Assembly (NCBI GenBank): GCA_023212645.1
Contig: JALBYC010000038.1
Coordinates: 31,001 to 95,000 of the forward strand
DNA from: Farysia itapuensis
Taxonomy: Eukaryota > Basidiomycota > Ustilaginomycetes > Ustilaginales > Ustilaginaceae
Reading direction: 5' to 3'
DNA length: 64,000 nt
The notes under the pieces were generated by a model. It was not told the DNA's origin and ran no database searches. It saw only the letters and a list, made by a program, of their open reading frames with translations. Below, in pieces: positions 46,755 to 56,356 of this stretch; positions within the stretch are counted from its first letter, which is position 1; each line of letters begins with the position of its first letter. Both the position numbers and the translations under genes were made by a program.

Positions 46755-49295
46755 TCAAATTGTTGAGCTGGTGCTTGGATTTGTCGAGCCGCTCAGAGTT
46801 ACTTCTCTGAGAATGCGGCAAGCATGGGCCAGATTTTCGGTATTCCTGACCATCTTTTGAGATCGAGTTGCTGAGAGCTGTAGCGTGGGGAGGGCAGCTA
46901 TTTTTGCATCAGCCTCCTTCAGTCCCTCGCCATCTTTCAATCGCTTTTCCGCCTCTGCCTGATGATCAAGGACGCCAATGTGCGTCCTCATTGCCAGTAG
47001 GCATGCCGCGAAATCCTTGCAGTCCTTGTCATATGCCTTGACCAGTTGACCTATCATTCTTGAGGCCAACTTGCGTAGGCCACCTCCAGAACCGGTCAAA
47101 TCGATTGAGTTTGCCGCACTGTCCATGCTGCCCAGTGTGACTTCCAGGCCTGTCGGAGCTTGCTCCTTGATAGCTGGGAATACACTATTGTTGATATGCG
47201 GACTGTTGACAAGGTGACATATGCTCTTTGCCACGACAAACTTCAGCTCGTTAATTCTGTTGCAGGCTTCCAATTGGCGGAAGCGGTTGTGTGCGAGCGC
47301 CTTCAGCTTGTCCGTCTTATTGTTGGCTGATCGTTTGGCATCGCTGCTTTTAAAGCCAGATTGTCTCGTTGCAGATTGGGATCGACTGGCCGCGTCTGAG
47401 TCGGCCAGGTATTCGGCTTTGCTGGGGAACGTGACTGGGTAGGCGGCGAGGAGTTCTGAGTCAAGCCTGATGCTTTCCTGCTGGAAGAATATTCGGACAG
47501 CCTCGTCTTCGCCACTATCTGCCTCTTCGCCTGTAAGGTTGTGTAGAAATTTTGTGTCTGAAGGGACACCAACGGCAAAGAAGGAATGGATACGCAGAAG
47601 CTCGCCCTCAACGTCGATTTCAAAGTCGCCTCTCGACTCCGAACGCAAGTCGTCAGGGTGCCGCATGGTCGAGTCCCGCAGATACGTGACGAGCACCTTC
47701 GCCACCAGCAGCGGCTCTAGCGGAAGAAGCGACTCGCAGAGATACTTCATGTCGCTGGTCCTTAGATTTCTGAAGCGTTCTGCGCAGCCCTCAACAAAGG
47801 CAGCATGTTGTATTTGCTTCAATTTGACCAGGTTGTACATTTGGGTGAGCAGTCTCGCCGCAGTATTTGCACGTTGAACACACCGCCTTTCCTCGAGTCG
47901 AGCAGATACTTTTCGCCGGTACTCCAATTCAGACTGGGCAACTTTCGCAATCAGGCGGCGACTTCCAGCATTCGTGTCGGTGCTCTTGTCAGTAGCATCA
48001 TTGGTGGTCTCAGGCTGATTGCTCTCCATGGTGTTGGAGAAAGGCGTAAGAATTCGGGGGAAAGAAAAGGCAACATCCAGTGCTGCATCGATCTGGTCAG
48101 TACTCTCCGAAAAGTTAGGGGGGCCTCGCTTATGGACTGCGGACGAGCGTTCATGAAGATGACTGCGTTTGAACTGCCAGAGCAGCAACGAGCCGTTTTG
48201 TTCGCCATTTTGCTCGTTTTCGGCCTCTTCTGTACCTTCTTTTTGCTTCCAGAGTTGTATGAGTAGCGACAATGTTCTCCAAGCCCCTTCCGTCATTCTG
48301 AGTTTTGCGTGCTCGTCTTCGGCTGCAATGGAACGCTCAATCCGGCGCTTCTTGGCTGCAGGCTTCTTGTGAGCCTGTACCCTGCTCGTACCTTTACCTT
48401 TGGAGAGCTTGCCACGTTTGGGCATGACGAGCTTCTCTGATGAGTTACTGCTCGAAGAACAGTCAGTGTCCACATCGTCTGAGTCATAAGCCGATTTGCC
48501 AGGTGTATCGCGTCCCGCAAGTTCGGCCAGCTTGACGTCAAGCTGTTTGTCAAACGACTCTGACGCGATCTGTTTCTGATAGCGCTTCTGATCTCTCTCG
48601 TCCATCCAGAATTCATGCTTGAGATCAAAGTCGACATTTGCAGAGGAGTGTGACTTGAAGTGACCAGGCGCGAGGAGGTCCCAAATATCTTCGGCGGTTT
48701 CGAGATGGTCTTCAATCCATTTCGACATGACATTCGACCCCCCCGAATCCTTCTGATTGGCCCTAAGGGACGACGAACGTGCTCGTTCGTCGGCTACTGA
48801 CTGCTTTTGAGTTGCTCTACGAGACGGCAGGCTTTCGAGAATATGCCGAGAAACGGCAGTATTGCTGCCTATGGGCTGAGTAGCAGGAATGCTTCCAGAC
48901 ACCTTGCATGACTGAGAGTACTTGAGTAGTAGAGATGTCGCCTGTAGCACCGCAGTAACAGAGGGTCTGTCTGAGCATCTCGCCTCGGATCGAAGATTGC
49001 GATCCCCTTTTTCCACTGGTTGAAGCAAAGATCGCGCGACAAGCATCCCATGCTGTTGCTGATGCGTCCACGACGCGTTCGATGACGTTTGCTCCGGCGC
49101 GAGGGAGCAGAGACTAAGCGCGAAGAGCTTGCGGATCTGTGAACGATTTGGATGAACGCCATGTGTCCATAGATGATCGAGTAGCTCAACAGCTTGATCG
49201 TATTGCTCTTCGTCCAGTCGATCGTCGACAAGCTGCGTCAAAGTGGTAGGCAAAATGACAAATGATCGCTCCGGTATTCTGCTGCTGGCTGTCAT
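46755..49295 (-). CDS. unrecognised protein, 846 residues
   Basis: Single exon. The N-terminus is well structured (SFVILPTTLTQLVDDRLDEE, then QYDQAVELLDHLWTHGVHPN and RSQIRKLFALSLC), suggesting a helical repeat-like unit. The middle third is charged with an acidic Ser-rich run next to a Lys-rich run (KLVMPKRGKLSKGKGTSRV, then PAAKKRRIERS), a likely nuclear localisation signal. The C-terminal third is helical (FRQLEACNRINELKFVVAKS; LASRMIGQLVKAYDKDCKDF). I know no matching family; the layout would suit a nuclear or nucleolar scaffold or a transcription-factor subunit, but this is a guess. Head-to-head with the Mis14-like gene (238 bp). Confidence 0.8.
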   Translation of the reverse strand: MTASSRIPERSFVILPTTLTQLVDDRLDEEQYDQAVELLDHLWTHGVHPNRSQIRKLFALSLCSLAPEQTSSNASWTHQQQHGMLVARSLLQPVEKGDRNLRSEARCSDRPSVTAVLQATSLLLKYSQSCKVSGSIPATQPIGSNTAVSRHILESLPSRRATQKQSVADERARSSSLRANQKDSGGSNVMSKWIEDHLETAEDIWDLLAPGHFKSHSSANVDFDLKHEFWMDERDQKRYQKQIASESFDKQLDVKLAELAGRDTPGKSAYDSDDVDTDCSSSSNSSEKLVMPKRGKLSKGKGTSRVQAHKKPAAKKRRIERSIAAEDEHAKLRMTEGAWRTLSLLIQLWKQKEGTEEAENEQNGEQNGSLLLWQFKRSHLHERSSAVHKRGPPNFSESTDQIDAALDVAFSFPRILTPFSNTMESNQPETTNDATDKSTDTNAGSRRLIAKVAQSELEYRRKVSARLEERRCVQRANTAARLLTQMYNLVKLKQIQHAAFVEGCAERFRNLRTSDMKYLCESLLPLEPLLVAKVLVTYLRDSTMRHPDDLRSESRGDFEIDVEGELLRIHSFFAVGVPSDTKFLHNLTGEEADSGEDEAVRIFFQQESIRLDSELLAAYPVTFPSKAEYLADSDAASRSQSATRQSGFKSSDAKRSANNKTDKLKALAHNRFRQLEACNRINELKFVVAKSICHLVNSPHINNSVFPAIKEQAPTGLEVTLGSMDSAANSIDLTGSGGGLRKLASRMIGQLVKAYDKDCKDFAACLLAMRTHIGVLDHQAEAEKRLKDGEGLKEADAKIAALPTLQLSATRSQKMVRNTENLAHACRILREVTLSGSTNPSTSSTI

Positions 49296-49533
49296 GACGT
49301 CCCTACCCTAATGAGCATTCCGTTTTTGGTTTGTCTTGAAAGGGCGCAGTGATTAGCGCAATGTGAATGATGAATGAGCCGAAGCAGACCGGAAATTGGC
49401 CGAGAGCAATTAATGGAAGAATCAGAGTGGAGACGTCAGACACGCGTCTACAACTCGACGCGCTACCGGTGTTGTTGTCACTCAAACCACCAAAATTCGC
49501 TGAAGGGAAAGATTGCTTAAGACGCACACAGAC

Positions 49534-50350
49534 ATGCCAGAACAGTTCCCGCGACTCAACCTGGACAGCCCAGCCGATCTCGAACATGTCATTTCCACGG
49601 TACACCAGCACGCGCTCAAAGTCGCCCAGATGGAATTCGGCAAAGATCTCGATCGAGACAAGACGTTAAAGATCACAGTTGACAAGGTCGTTGAAAGAGT
49701 GGGTATAAGTTGCAGGGGAGCATTGCAGCACGGATACTGACTCGACACTTTACCTTGCAGCTAACACTGGCAGTTAAGCACAAGATTGAGCGCAACTTGC
49801 TCTTCAATGGTCTTTCTCCCTCGGATTACGCAAGGCAGACCAAAGGTAGGTCACTGACTCACAACGTCACCCCAGCTTGTCCCTGACCCACTTCTTCACA
49901 GGTGTGGAGCCATTTGACGAAGACCTTTCCAGAAAGGTGCAAAATCTGGCAGAACAATCGGACAAGTTGACGGAGGAGGTAATTTCATATCGCAAAACCA
50001 TACCATCACGGCGAGCCGAAGCCATGGAACAGAGAGCAGCTGTCATCAAAGCGCTGGAAGCGAAAAAGGAGGAACAGCGAAGAAGCACGGAGATTGCCAA
50101 CCTCAAGGCGTTAGAACAGCTTGCAAAGCCGCTGATGCTAGAACTTGACAGGAAAGCGGATATCGCCCAGACGTTGCACAAGTCAGTGCAAGATGTTACC
50201 GGTCTTCAGACTGTAAGTCCTGATCCCAAGGATCCTTTATCAAACGGTTTTCTCATTCACTTGCGTCTTGTACAGTCCATTCTGGAGCAAGCGACGGCGG
50301 CGACTGAGCAGGCTCGCTTAGTCAAACGTCTGCGCACAATGCCGCCATAA
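49534..50350 (+). CDS. MIS14: Mis14/Nsl1-like kinetochore protein (MIND/Mis12 complex)
   Basis: Four exons: 49534-49698, 49761-49845, 49902-50212 and 50276-50350, total 211 residues; donors GTGGGT, GTAGGT, GTAAGT; acceptors TTGCAG, TTCACAG, TGTACAG; all phases agree. The protein is small and largely coiled coil. The segment NGLSPSDYARQTKGVEPFDE followed by LSRKVQNLAEQSDKLTEEVI and SYRKTIPSRRAE matches the conserved part of Mis14/Nsl1 (NG...EPFD..L...V..L......LT..V...R...P). The Mis12/MIND complex links centromeric chromatin to the Ndc80 complex. Assignment rests on this block; overall identity in the family is low. The first donor GTGGGT is weak. Confidence 0.72.
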
Positions 50351-51887
50351 TAGCTCATTCCGAGCACTTCACACCCTCTAGATTCGTTTGATCGCAGAGA
50401 CAAAGACTTTATACCCGCGCTTGTCTACAGAGGTACGACCTTGTGCGACTGACCGCACTTGCACGGTAGCTTGGAGATCGTATGCATGGTCTGAGATATT
50501 TGGTATCTGTAAAGACCTCACTCAAGCGATGTCGCCTGTAGAAGGGCCGTGAGAAAGACTTCTCATTTCTGTGATCTGAGCCACGCGGCCACACTAGCAC
50601 AAACCTGCACGAAAGATGCAACTTGTCTTGGTTCGAGACTCAGAAGCCAGATTCAAAGTCACACTGAATGCGACTCATAATGCGATACTCGTGTGATAGG
50701 TGGCCAGCTGATATTTCCGAACATGAAAGCACTGTCCATAAACCGGTGTCAAGGCTAATGCTTTTCGCGCTCGCAATAAGACGCACGTGCTCGGGATCTT
50801 GTCTTCCGTGAGATGGTTGGCAAAGGAAGCCACTCTTCGCTGGAAGAATCTGTTGGAGCAGCCAAGACATTTCCCGTGACCTCCAAACTCGACTTCAATT
50901 AATGCCAAGAATTGCGTTTCCTGGTCTTGGCATTCTTTCGAGCTGTCAAGCAACGAAGAGTCCGAAATGCCAAGACGCTCAGAGGACAACGTGCTCTGCC
51001 CGGGAACAATTCTGTAGAGCGTAGAGCCGGGTTACACCACTGAGCAGCGTGCACGAACAGGTGGCGATCGTGCGGTCGTCGTCGATGGTCTCCAGGCAGA
51101 CATTCTGGGCAAGTTTGTCACGCGAGCAAAATTGATTTGCCATTCACGTCTTGGCATGGTTTTTGAATTGCTATCTTCCGCCGCCTTCCCTATACGCAGT
51201 CTATCTTCTCTACTATCAAAGCCTACGCCAAAAGAGTGAACCGTTCAGTCAGATGCACCTTCACAGCAATGTTCAGATCAGTTGCTTGTTCGTGCCAGAG
51301 CACAAAATTTTGTCGAGCGAACGTTCCTCATCAGAGCAAGCTGTTTCGCGGGGAGCCTCTCTCCTATGAGAGCAAATGTCTATGCACAGCAAGCTCTGTG
51401 ACACGGAAGCTGTCTCTGCTTGCTCAGAACAAAGTCTCCGCCGAGCTCGCTTTCAGACTTGCCAAGCAATTTTGAGCCCACGCGAATGAGCCAGAGCTGG
51501 CTGGTATCATGTAGGTACGAGAACGTGCTCCCTCGCCTCCTCATCATCTTGCTTGCTCGACCCCGGTCAACCCTCCCAAGTGCACCAGTAGCACGGCAAA
51601 GTTCAGCGCATCTCACATACTCGGGAGAATGCTTGTAGAACGTGCTCACCTCCGTAGGTCGAATATGCCCCGACGTCGCCGTAGTTTCCGCATCTTCGCC
51701 GTCAAGCTTCGCCACTTGACATACTGTATCACAGCTCTCAAGCTGATATAAGAACGGTCGAGGACTGAAGAACATCTCCCTTCTACCAATCGCCACTGGT
51801 CTCTCAATCTCTACAAGCACTTATACCTCTTCGGTGCAGGGAAGAACAGAATCACTTCGCGCATCCTCCTGGCACAAGAAACACAAG
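50351..51887. other. gene-poor region of 1.5 kb
   Basis: Longest stretch without a confident gene. A minus-strand frame at 50675-50989 has a zinc-finger-like motif but no ATG (listed separately). The right end should hold the MFS promoter, including GATATAAG at 51745-51752, about 136 nt upstream of the ATG at 51888. Composition is slightly less GC-rich than the genes around it. I see no tRNA, terminal inverted repeat or long duplication. Confidence 0.5.
50675..50989 (-). pseudogene. possible remnant of a BED-type zinc finger
   Basis: A stop-free minus-strand frame of 104 codons without any ATG. It contains GKCLGCSNRFFQRRVASFAN followed by HLTEDKIPSTC, i.e. C-x2-C-x14-H-x9-C with the HL pair typical of BED fingers in hAT-family transposases. 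It could be a degraded transposase fragment or the internal exon of a gene I cannot assemble. No flanking inverted repeats or target-site duplication were seen. Low confidence. Confidence 0.2.
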
Positions 51888-53519
51888 ATGCAGCTCACCT
51901 TCTACAGCGCGTTCACGCCTGAGCAGCGCAAGAACATTGCCATATACACTCTGGGTATCATGTGCTACAAGTTTGCGCTCGAGTATTACAATGGCTCATT
52001 CATCACTCAAGCAAATGAACGTTTCGGTGACCGCCGGTTTGAAAAGATTGCCATCCTTACCGGCACCAACTACGCAGCTCAATGTATCGGTTCCATCATT
52101 GTCGCCCCCTTGATCAAGCGTTTCCCTACTCGTTCCGTCCTTGCCGTCGCCGTTCTCACCTTTGGTGTCATCTCTACCATTCCACTTATCGCTGATGCTG
52201 CCACTGGAGGAGTTCTCAAGTTCAAGACCGCCAACAACAAAACAAAGTACGGAACATGGAATCCTAATGGTCTCTTTCCTATCTACGTTGTATCTGGTAT
52301 CTCTTACGGAACTGTCGAGCTCATCCGCCGAGTGATTCCTCGTGACATTGTCGGTGGCGATGTTCAGCGACTCCGAAAGATGGACGCGTTTGTTCACGTC
52401 ATGTATGAGGTCGCCGGTACTACTGGTGCTTTCACATCCACCTCTCTTATCGGCTACTTTGGGTACAACTACTCTGCTCTACTCTCGCCTATTTTATTCA
52501 CGGCAGCCGCCTGCGTCTGGATTTGGATCTCTTCGCTGGGAGAGAGCCAGCGTGCAGAGCAGGAGACTGGTCTCGCCAAGGTGGAAGTCGAGAAGCGTGG
52601 CATTGGCATGGCGATGGTCGATGCCGTTCGAGCTTTCATCAAGGCTTTCTACTATGGAGGCTACCTCGTCCTCACTGACCGACGCTTCATCTGGCTCGTA
52701 CCCGGCTACACCTTTGCTCTCTATGGTCATCGATATCTCGAGAACGGTCTCGCTCCCATCTACGCTCGTTCTATCATAGGTGTCTCCTCTTATTCGCAGA
52801 TCATCGTTGGTGGTTCCAACTTTGGTGAGCTTCTAGGTGCCCTGTCGGTCATGATCTTCTCTACAGCTGTTCCCACCCCTATGCCTTGGCTGCGACTGGA
52901 CGCTATCCTGCTCAATTTGGTCTGGGTCATGCCTTTCTTCCCATATGTTCGAGGCAATGTTGTGTCAGCTTGGCGTCTCGCTGCGGTCTTCATTCCCATA
53001 TCGTTTGGTTGGGCCGCTGGTGACGTCTCGCTGGCTGCCTACATCCAGTCGACCCTTGCTCGCATGGAGGCAAACGACAAGGATGTCTCTTCGCTTGGAG
53101 CTGTCATGGCATTCCTTTATGTGACTTACATCGTCATGTACGCTCTCATCTCTACCTTCCTTGGTCGCTGGGTCGACTCCCGACTGCGAGGCCTCAGTGG
53201 CGCCAGCGCCATTGCTCGCGCCCGCGACTGCCTCAAGTACGTCGGTGGCGTTCACTTCACTATCCTTTCTGTCATCATCATTGCTGCTACCTTCATCCCC
53301 AAGGGTGCATTCGCCTTTAACCCAAAGGTTATCGACGAATCCCTCCTTAAGTCTGACGAGGAGACTAGCTATGATGACGACTCTTCCAACGAGGACCACC
53401 TCAAGAAAGAGCTCCAACACGAGCACCGCAACACCCGCTTTGTCCCTCAAGATATCCAGGGTGACGCTGCCGGTGCCCTCGCCCAAAATCCTGCCGCTCG
53501 TGTTCCCCACACGCAGTAG
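51888..53519 (+). CDS. MFS-type membrane transporter, substrate unknown
   Basis: Single exon, 543 residues from the ATG at 51888. About 12 hydrophobic segments are visible, e.g. NIAIYTLGIMCYKFALEYYN, NYAAQCIGSIIVAPLIKRFP, SVLAVAVLTFGVISTIPLIA, GLFPIYVVSGISYGTVELIR, LAAVFIPISFGWAAGDVSLA and TILSVIIIAATFIPKGAFAF. The loop after helix 2 (IKRFPTRSVLA) is a degenerate MFS motif A. IPRDIVGGDVQRLRKMDAFV is a distinctive intracellular stretch. The C-terminal 55 residues are acidic and hydrophilic (DEETSYDDDSSNEDHLKKEL), likely cytoplasmic. Codon choice (GTC, CTC, TAC, AAG) suggests strong expression, and a TATA-like GATATAAG lies upstream. No substrate can be proposed. Confidence 0.78.
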   Translation: MQLTFYSAFTPEQRKNIAIYTLGIMCYKFALEYYNGSFITQANERFGDRRFEKIAILTGTNYAAQCIGSIIVAPLIKRFPTRSVLAVAVLTFGVISTIPLIADAATGGVLKFKTANNKTKYGTWNPNGLFPIYVVSGISYGTVELIRRVIPRDIVGGDVQRLRKMDAFVHVMYEVAGTTGAFTSTSLIGYFGYNYSALLSPILFTAAACVWIWISSLGESQRAEQETGLAKVEVEKRGIGMAMVDAVRAFIKAFYYGGYLVLTDRRFIWLVPGYTFALYGHRYLENGLAPIYARSIIGVSSYSQIIVGGSNFGELLGALSVMIFSTAVPTPMPWLRLDAILLNLVWVMPFFPYVRGNVVSAWRLAAVFIPISFGWAAGDVSLAAYIQSTLARMEANDKDVSSLGAVMAFLYVTYIVMYALISTFLGRWVDSRLRGLSGASAIARARDCLKYVGGVHFTILSVIIIAATFIPKGAFAFNPKVIDESLLKSDEETSYDDDSSNEDHLKKELQHEHRNTRFVPQDIQGDAAGALAQNPAARVPHTQ

Positions 53520-53831
53520 ATCTCGTTGAACGCCCCATCTCCGAAAACTGATCATATCTTGCTTGACTGCGGTTGTATCTTGGTTCATTGCCTTCTCTGT
53601 TTATGTACACACTTTATGAGACTACACTACGTTTCAAGCGCTCGAGCTCGTGTGCGTGTGTGTGTGTGCATTGCACAATTTGACGCGTGTAGTTCCGGCT
53701 TGGCCCGAATGGAGTGGAGGAACAAGCAAGTTGAGTGGCAATCCGCTTACGTGATCCATTTTTGACAGCGTCTACTCATAAGGGTCCCGTAACCCGTTAC
53801 CCTAGGACATCTGTCTGTCTGTTCTACAACC
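53520..53831. other. intergenic region between the MFS and SDHAF4 genes
   Basis: 312 bp in tandem orientation. Contains a short GT-rich microsatellite (GTGCGTGTGTGTGTGTG, about 53651-53667) and an isolated ACGCGT near 53681. Otherwise nothing was recognised. Confidence 0.5.
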
Positions 53832-54296
53832 ATGCTGGCTTTGACAACAGTGCCGAGATCAACCGGCAGCCTTCTGGCGCGCCGCACTGCATCGTCTTCC
53901 TTTCTTCTTCTTCGACCAAATAGAGCGATTGCTACAAGCGCATACCGCTCCTCTGGCGGCTTTGACCGACCCGGGCCGCCACCGCTGCCAGCAAAGGATC
54001 AGAAAGAATTCGAGACACTAGTCAAGCAGAAGCAAAGTGAGTGATCTGATGTCACTTCTCATACCATTCTTGCCGTGGCTGACAATGCTTCGCGTCCCAT
54101 GACAGATGTTTCGCCGTTCCTGTCTTCTGCATCAGACCCAGAAAAAGGCGACATGCACCCTGATGCTCGAAGAAAGCCAACACCAGAGTTCGAAGGGGAT
54201 GCGAACCCGAACACGGGCGAAGTAGGTGGGCCAAAGAATGATCCACTCAAGTACGAGAAGGAATGGACATATGGTGGTAGAGCGACCGATTTCTAA
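53832..54296 (+). CDS. SDH8: succinate dehydrogenase assembly factor 4
   Basis: Matrix chaperone that binds flavinated Sdh1 and promotes assembly with Sdh2 in complex II. Exons 53832-54036 and 54106-54296 (A|AT junction, donor GTGAGT, acceptor ATGACAG), total 131 residues. The N-terminus (MLALTTVPRSTGSLLARRTA) is a mitochondrial presequence. The C-terminal family block is complete: HPDARRKPTPEFEGDANPNT, GEVGGPKNDPLKYEKEWTYG and GRATDF as the last residues. Length and block position fit SDHAF4/Sdh8. Confidence 0.93.
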
Positions 54297-54401
54297 GCAC
54301 GCACGAAGCAGTATTAGCAGTTCCTTTCACACACCAAACGCTTTTGCATTTTTCTAGCTGTGAATGCAAGAGCGTGTTATGTTTGAACACATCTTTATGT
54401 C

Positions 54402-55829
54402 TCAATGCTGGGCATTGCTGGAGACCGCAGACGCCATTTGGAGGAACGCCGTCACATCGAAGGTATCAGAGCTGCTCAGGGCGGGTTGCTCATCGATTTG
54501 CAAGTTTGATGCTTGACCGTGGTCGGCGATACTTTCGCGCGCCACGTTGGAGCCTGGGCCCAAATGAAGAGACTGGCCGAATCCAACGAGATCCTGTGTA
54601 GAGATGCCAAGCACTTTGGCAAGTTCTTCATCGCTGATAGCAACGCTTTTGTCGAATCCGGCGGTAGCAGGCAATGTTGATGGTGGGATCGATTGATCGA
54701 GAAGACTGTCAAAGTCAAAGATCTCGGAGGCCGGTGTGACACTCTCTTCACATGGAGCCCCTTCACTGGTTTCCTCGCGTTGCAGATCCTGCTCGGGTCG
54801 AGGGCGTCTTCCGTCTCGAGCCGTCCTTCCAGCAGTTTTGCGCTTCTTCTTCCCGTTGCGATCTTCCTCTCGCACTTTGCGGGTCGATTCTCTTTCCTGC
54901 AGCAAGGTGGTGCTCCTTTTTGCGACGCGATCGCGCAAAATGCGAATACGCTCATCGATAGTTTTGTGCGCGGTTTCGTAGAAGTGCATGTCGACATTCA
55001 TCTTGACCAATTCTTCACGCAGACCATCATGCCCGAGGGCAACTTCAGCCATACGCTTTTTCACCTCTCCGCGGAGTTCGTCTCCGGGTGCAGTGTCCTG
55101 TTTGTCAGATGTACGGGGCATAACGACCGTTCGAGATTGTGAAGGGTCATGTCGCTCTTTCGTCGGAGGCAACGACTCACGATCAGCGTCAGCCGTTTCG
55201 GATGTTTGCAATGCAGCACGATGGATGTTGAAAAGCCCGGCATTGTTGTCAAGGAACCTCTGCGCTACATCGCCGTCGTGATCTTTAGGAACAAATGGGT
55301 CCAGATCTGGTAGCAAGAGAAAAGCTTCGGGTATGGTGCGGAACAAGCGCTTTTCTTTCCGGCGAGATTGGTTCCCTCTATTTGTTGAAGACGAAGAAGA
55401 CACGCCTTTGTCAGCTGCCATGCGCTTCTTTTGTCTAGCCTGCTTGCTGGCGGTAGGATGTGATAAGCTGTGCGAGGAGCCCGTCAGAGTTGCTAGTGTA
55501 GCAGCAGAGGGCCTTGCATCCATGGAAGCTGCTGAGGTCCTCATCAGACTTGGAGCGACGATGTCTGTGTCGAACAGCGTGTCGATGTAATGGATTCTTG
55601 CCGCCTCTTCTTCTTCGCAGTTGAATGCCATTAATGATGCTCTGGGCTCCGAAGCAGGAAGCATAACAGCTTGCAAGGGCGCGGTAGAGTCCGAGGGGGT
55701 GGGATGGATTGAATCATCGTCGTCGGACTCGCCGAAATGGGACAGTGACACCTGTAGCTCAGGTGTAAAAGGCATTTCGCTACTGGCCTTCGAGCTAAAC
55801 TCCCTGTCCATATCGGCGCTGGTTTGCAT
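54402..55829 (-). CDS. unrecognised Ser/charged protein, probably nuclear
   Basis: Single exon, 475 residues from the ATG at 55829 (a second ATG six codons later, MDREF, is also possible). Acidic, Ser-rich N-terminus (SHFGESDDDDSIHP), a basic segment (QARQKKRMAADKG; SRRKEKRLF), then RTIPEAFLLLPDLDPFVPKD, a helical stretch with coiled-coil character (LREELVKMNVDMHFYETAHK, then TIDERIRILRDRVAKRSTTL) and a Lys/Arg-rich run (GKKKRKTAGRTARDGRR) that looks like a nuclear localisation signal. The C-terminal part contains ISDEELAKVLGISTQDLVGF. No family was recognised. Confidence 0.75.
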   Translation of the reverse strand: MQTSADMDREFSSKASSEMPFTPELQVSLSHFGESDDDDSIHPTPSDSTAPLQAVMLPASEPRASLMAFNCEEEEAARIHYIDTLFDTDIVAPSLMRTSAASMDARPSAATLATLTGSSHSLSHPTASKQARQKKRMAADKGVSSSSSTNRGNQSRRKEKRLFRTIPEAFLLLPDLDPFVPKDHDGDVAQRFLDNNAGLFNIHRAALQTSETADADRESLPPTKERHDPSQSRTVVMPRTSDKQDTAPGDELRGEVKKRMAEVALGHDGLREELVKMNVDMHFYETAHKTIDERIRILRDRVAKRSTTLLQERESTRKVREEDRNGKKKRKTAGRTARDGRRPRPEQDLQREETSEGAPCEESVTPASEIFDFDSLLDQSIPPSTLPATAGFDKSVAISDEELAKVLGISTQDLVGFGQSLHLGPGSNVARESIADHGQASNLQIDEQPALSSSDTFDVTAFLQMASAVSSNAQH

Positions 55830-56356
55830 CCTGCAGACGGCCAAAAGCAATGTTGGAGCTTAGCGAGCAGGACCGGAGTCTAGCCTTGGGTCGGCATCGA
55901 TGTGTCCCTCCTCCTTTGTGACTGTGCTGCGACCGTAGCGGCTACTCCGAGCTCTGTACGATGACAGCAGAGCAACTGCAGACTGAGCCGCAAAGTAGAA
56001 TTTCCGACATGTCCAAAAAATCCTGGCTCGTATCACGTGAACGGAGAGGGGAAATTTGGTGACTACAAAGGGAAAGGTGGAACGCGAGATTTCGCGTGAA
56101 GTACGAGCGCGGTGCACTTTTTTGAGTTGGCCAGATTAACACAGTGTGACTTGAGCCTCGCCACGCCACAGTGTTTAGTCCCTTCATCAGCTCTCCCACT
56201 TACTTGGCAGCAGCAACAGCAACAGACCTTGTTTGACATTCTTCAAACTGCAGTCATACAGCACCAAACGTTCAGCTCCATGCTCGCCTAAACGATCACT
56301 TGCACGCGGCAGTTTTAACCGTTCCTAAGGCGCAAGAAGAAACGTGCCTGCTTGCT
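55830..56356. promoter_or_regulatory. divergent promoter of the unknown nuclear protein and RecQ
   Basis: 527 bp between start codons. ACGCGA at 56082-56087 and TTCGCGT at 56091-56097 form an inverted pair of MBF/SBF-like sites, about 260 bp upstream of the RecQ ATG. TCACGTGA occurs at 56033-56040. A CAGCAGCAACAGCAACAG run lies near 56209-56226. Assignment of the motifs is by consensus only. Confidence 0.4.

Noticed and set aside
51380..51820. Minus-strand open frame of 146 codons upstream of the second MFS gene
   Set aside because: Starts without ATG, overlaps the TATA-like element of the MFS gene and shows no family resemblance.
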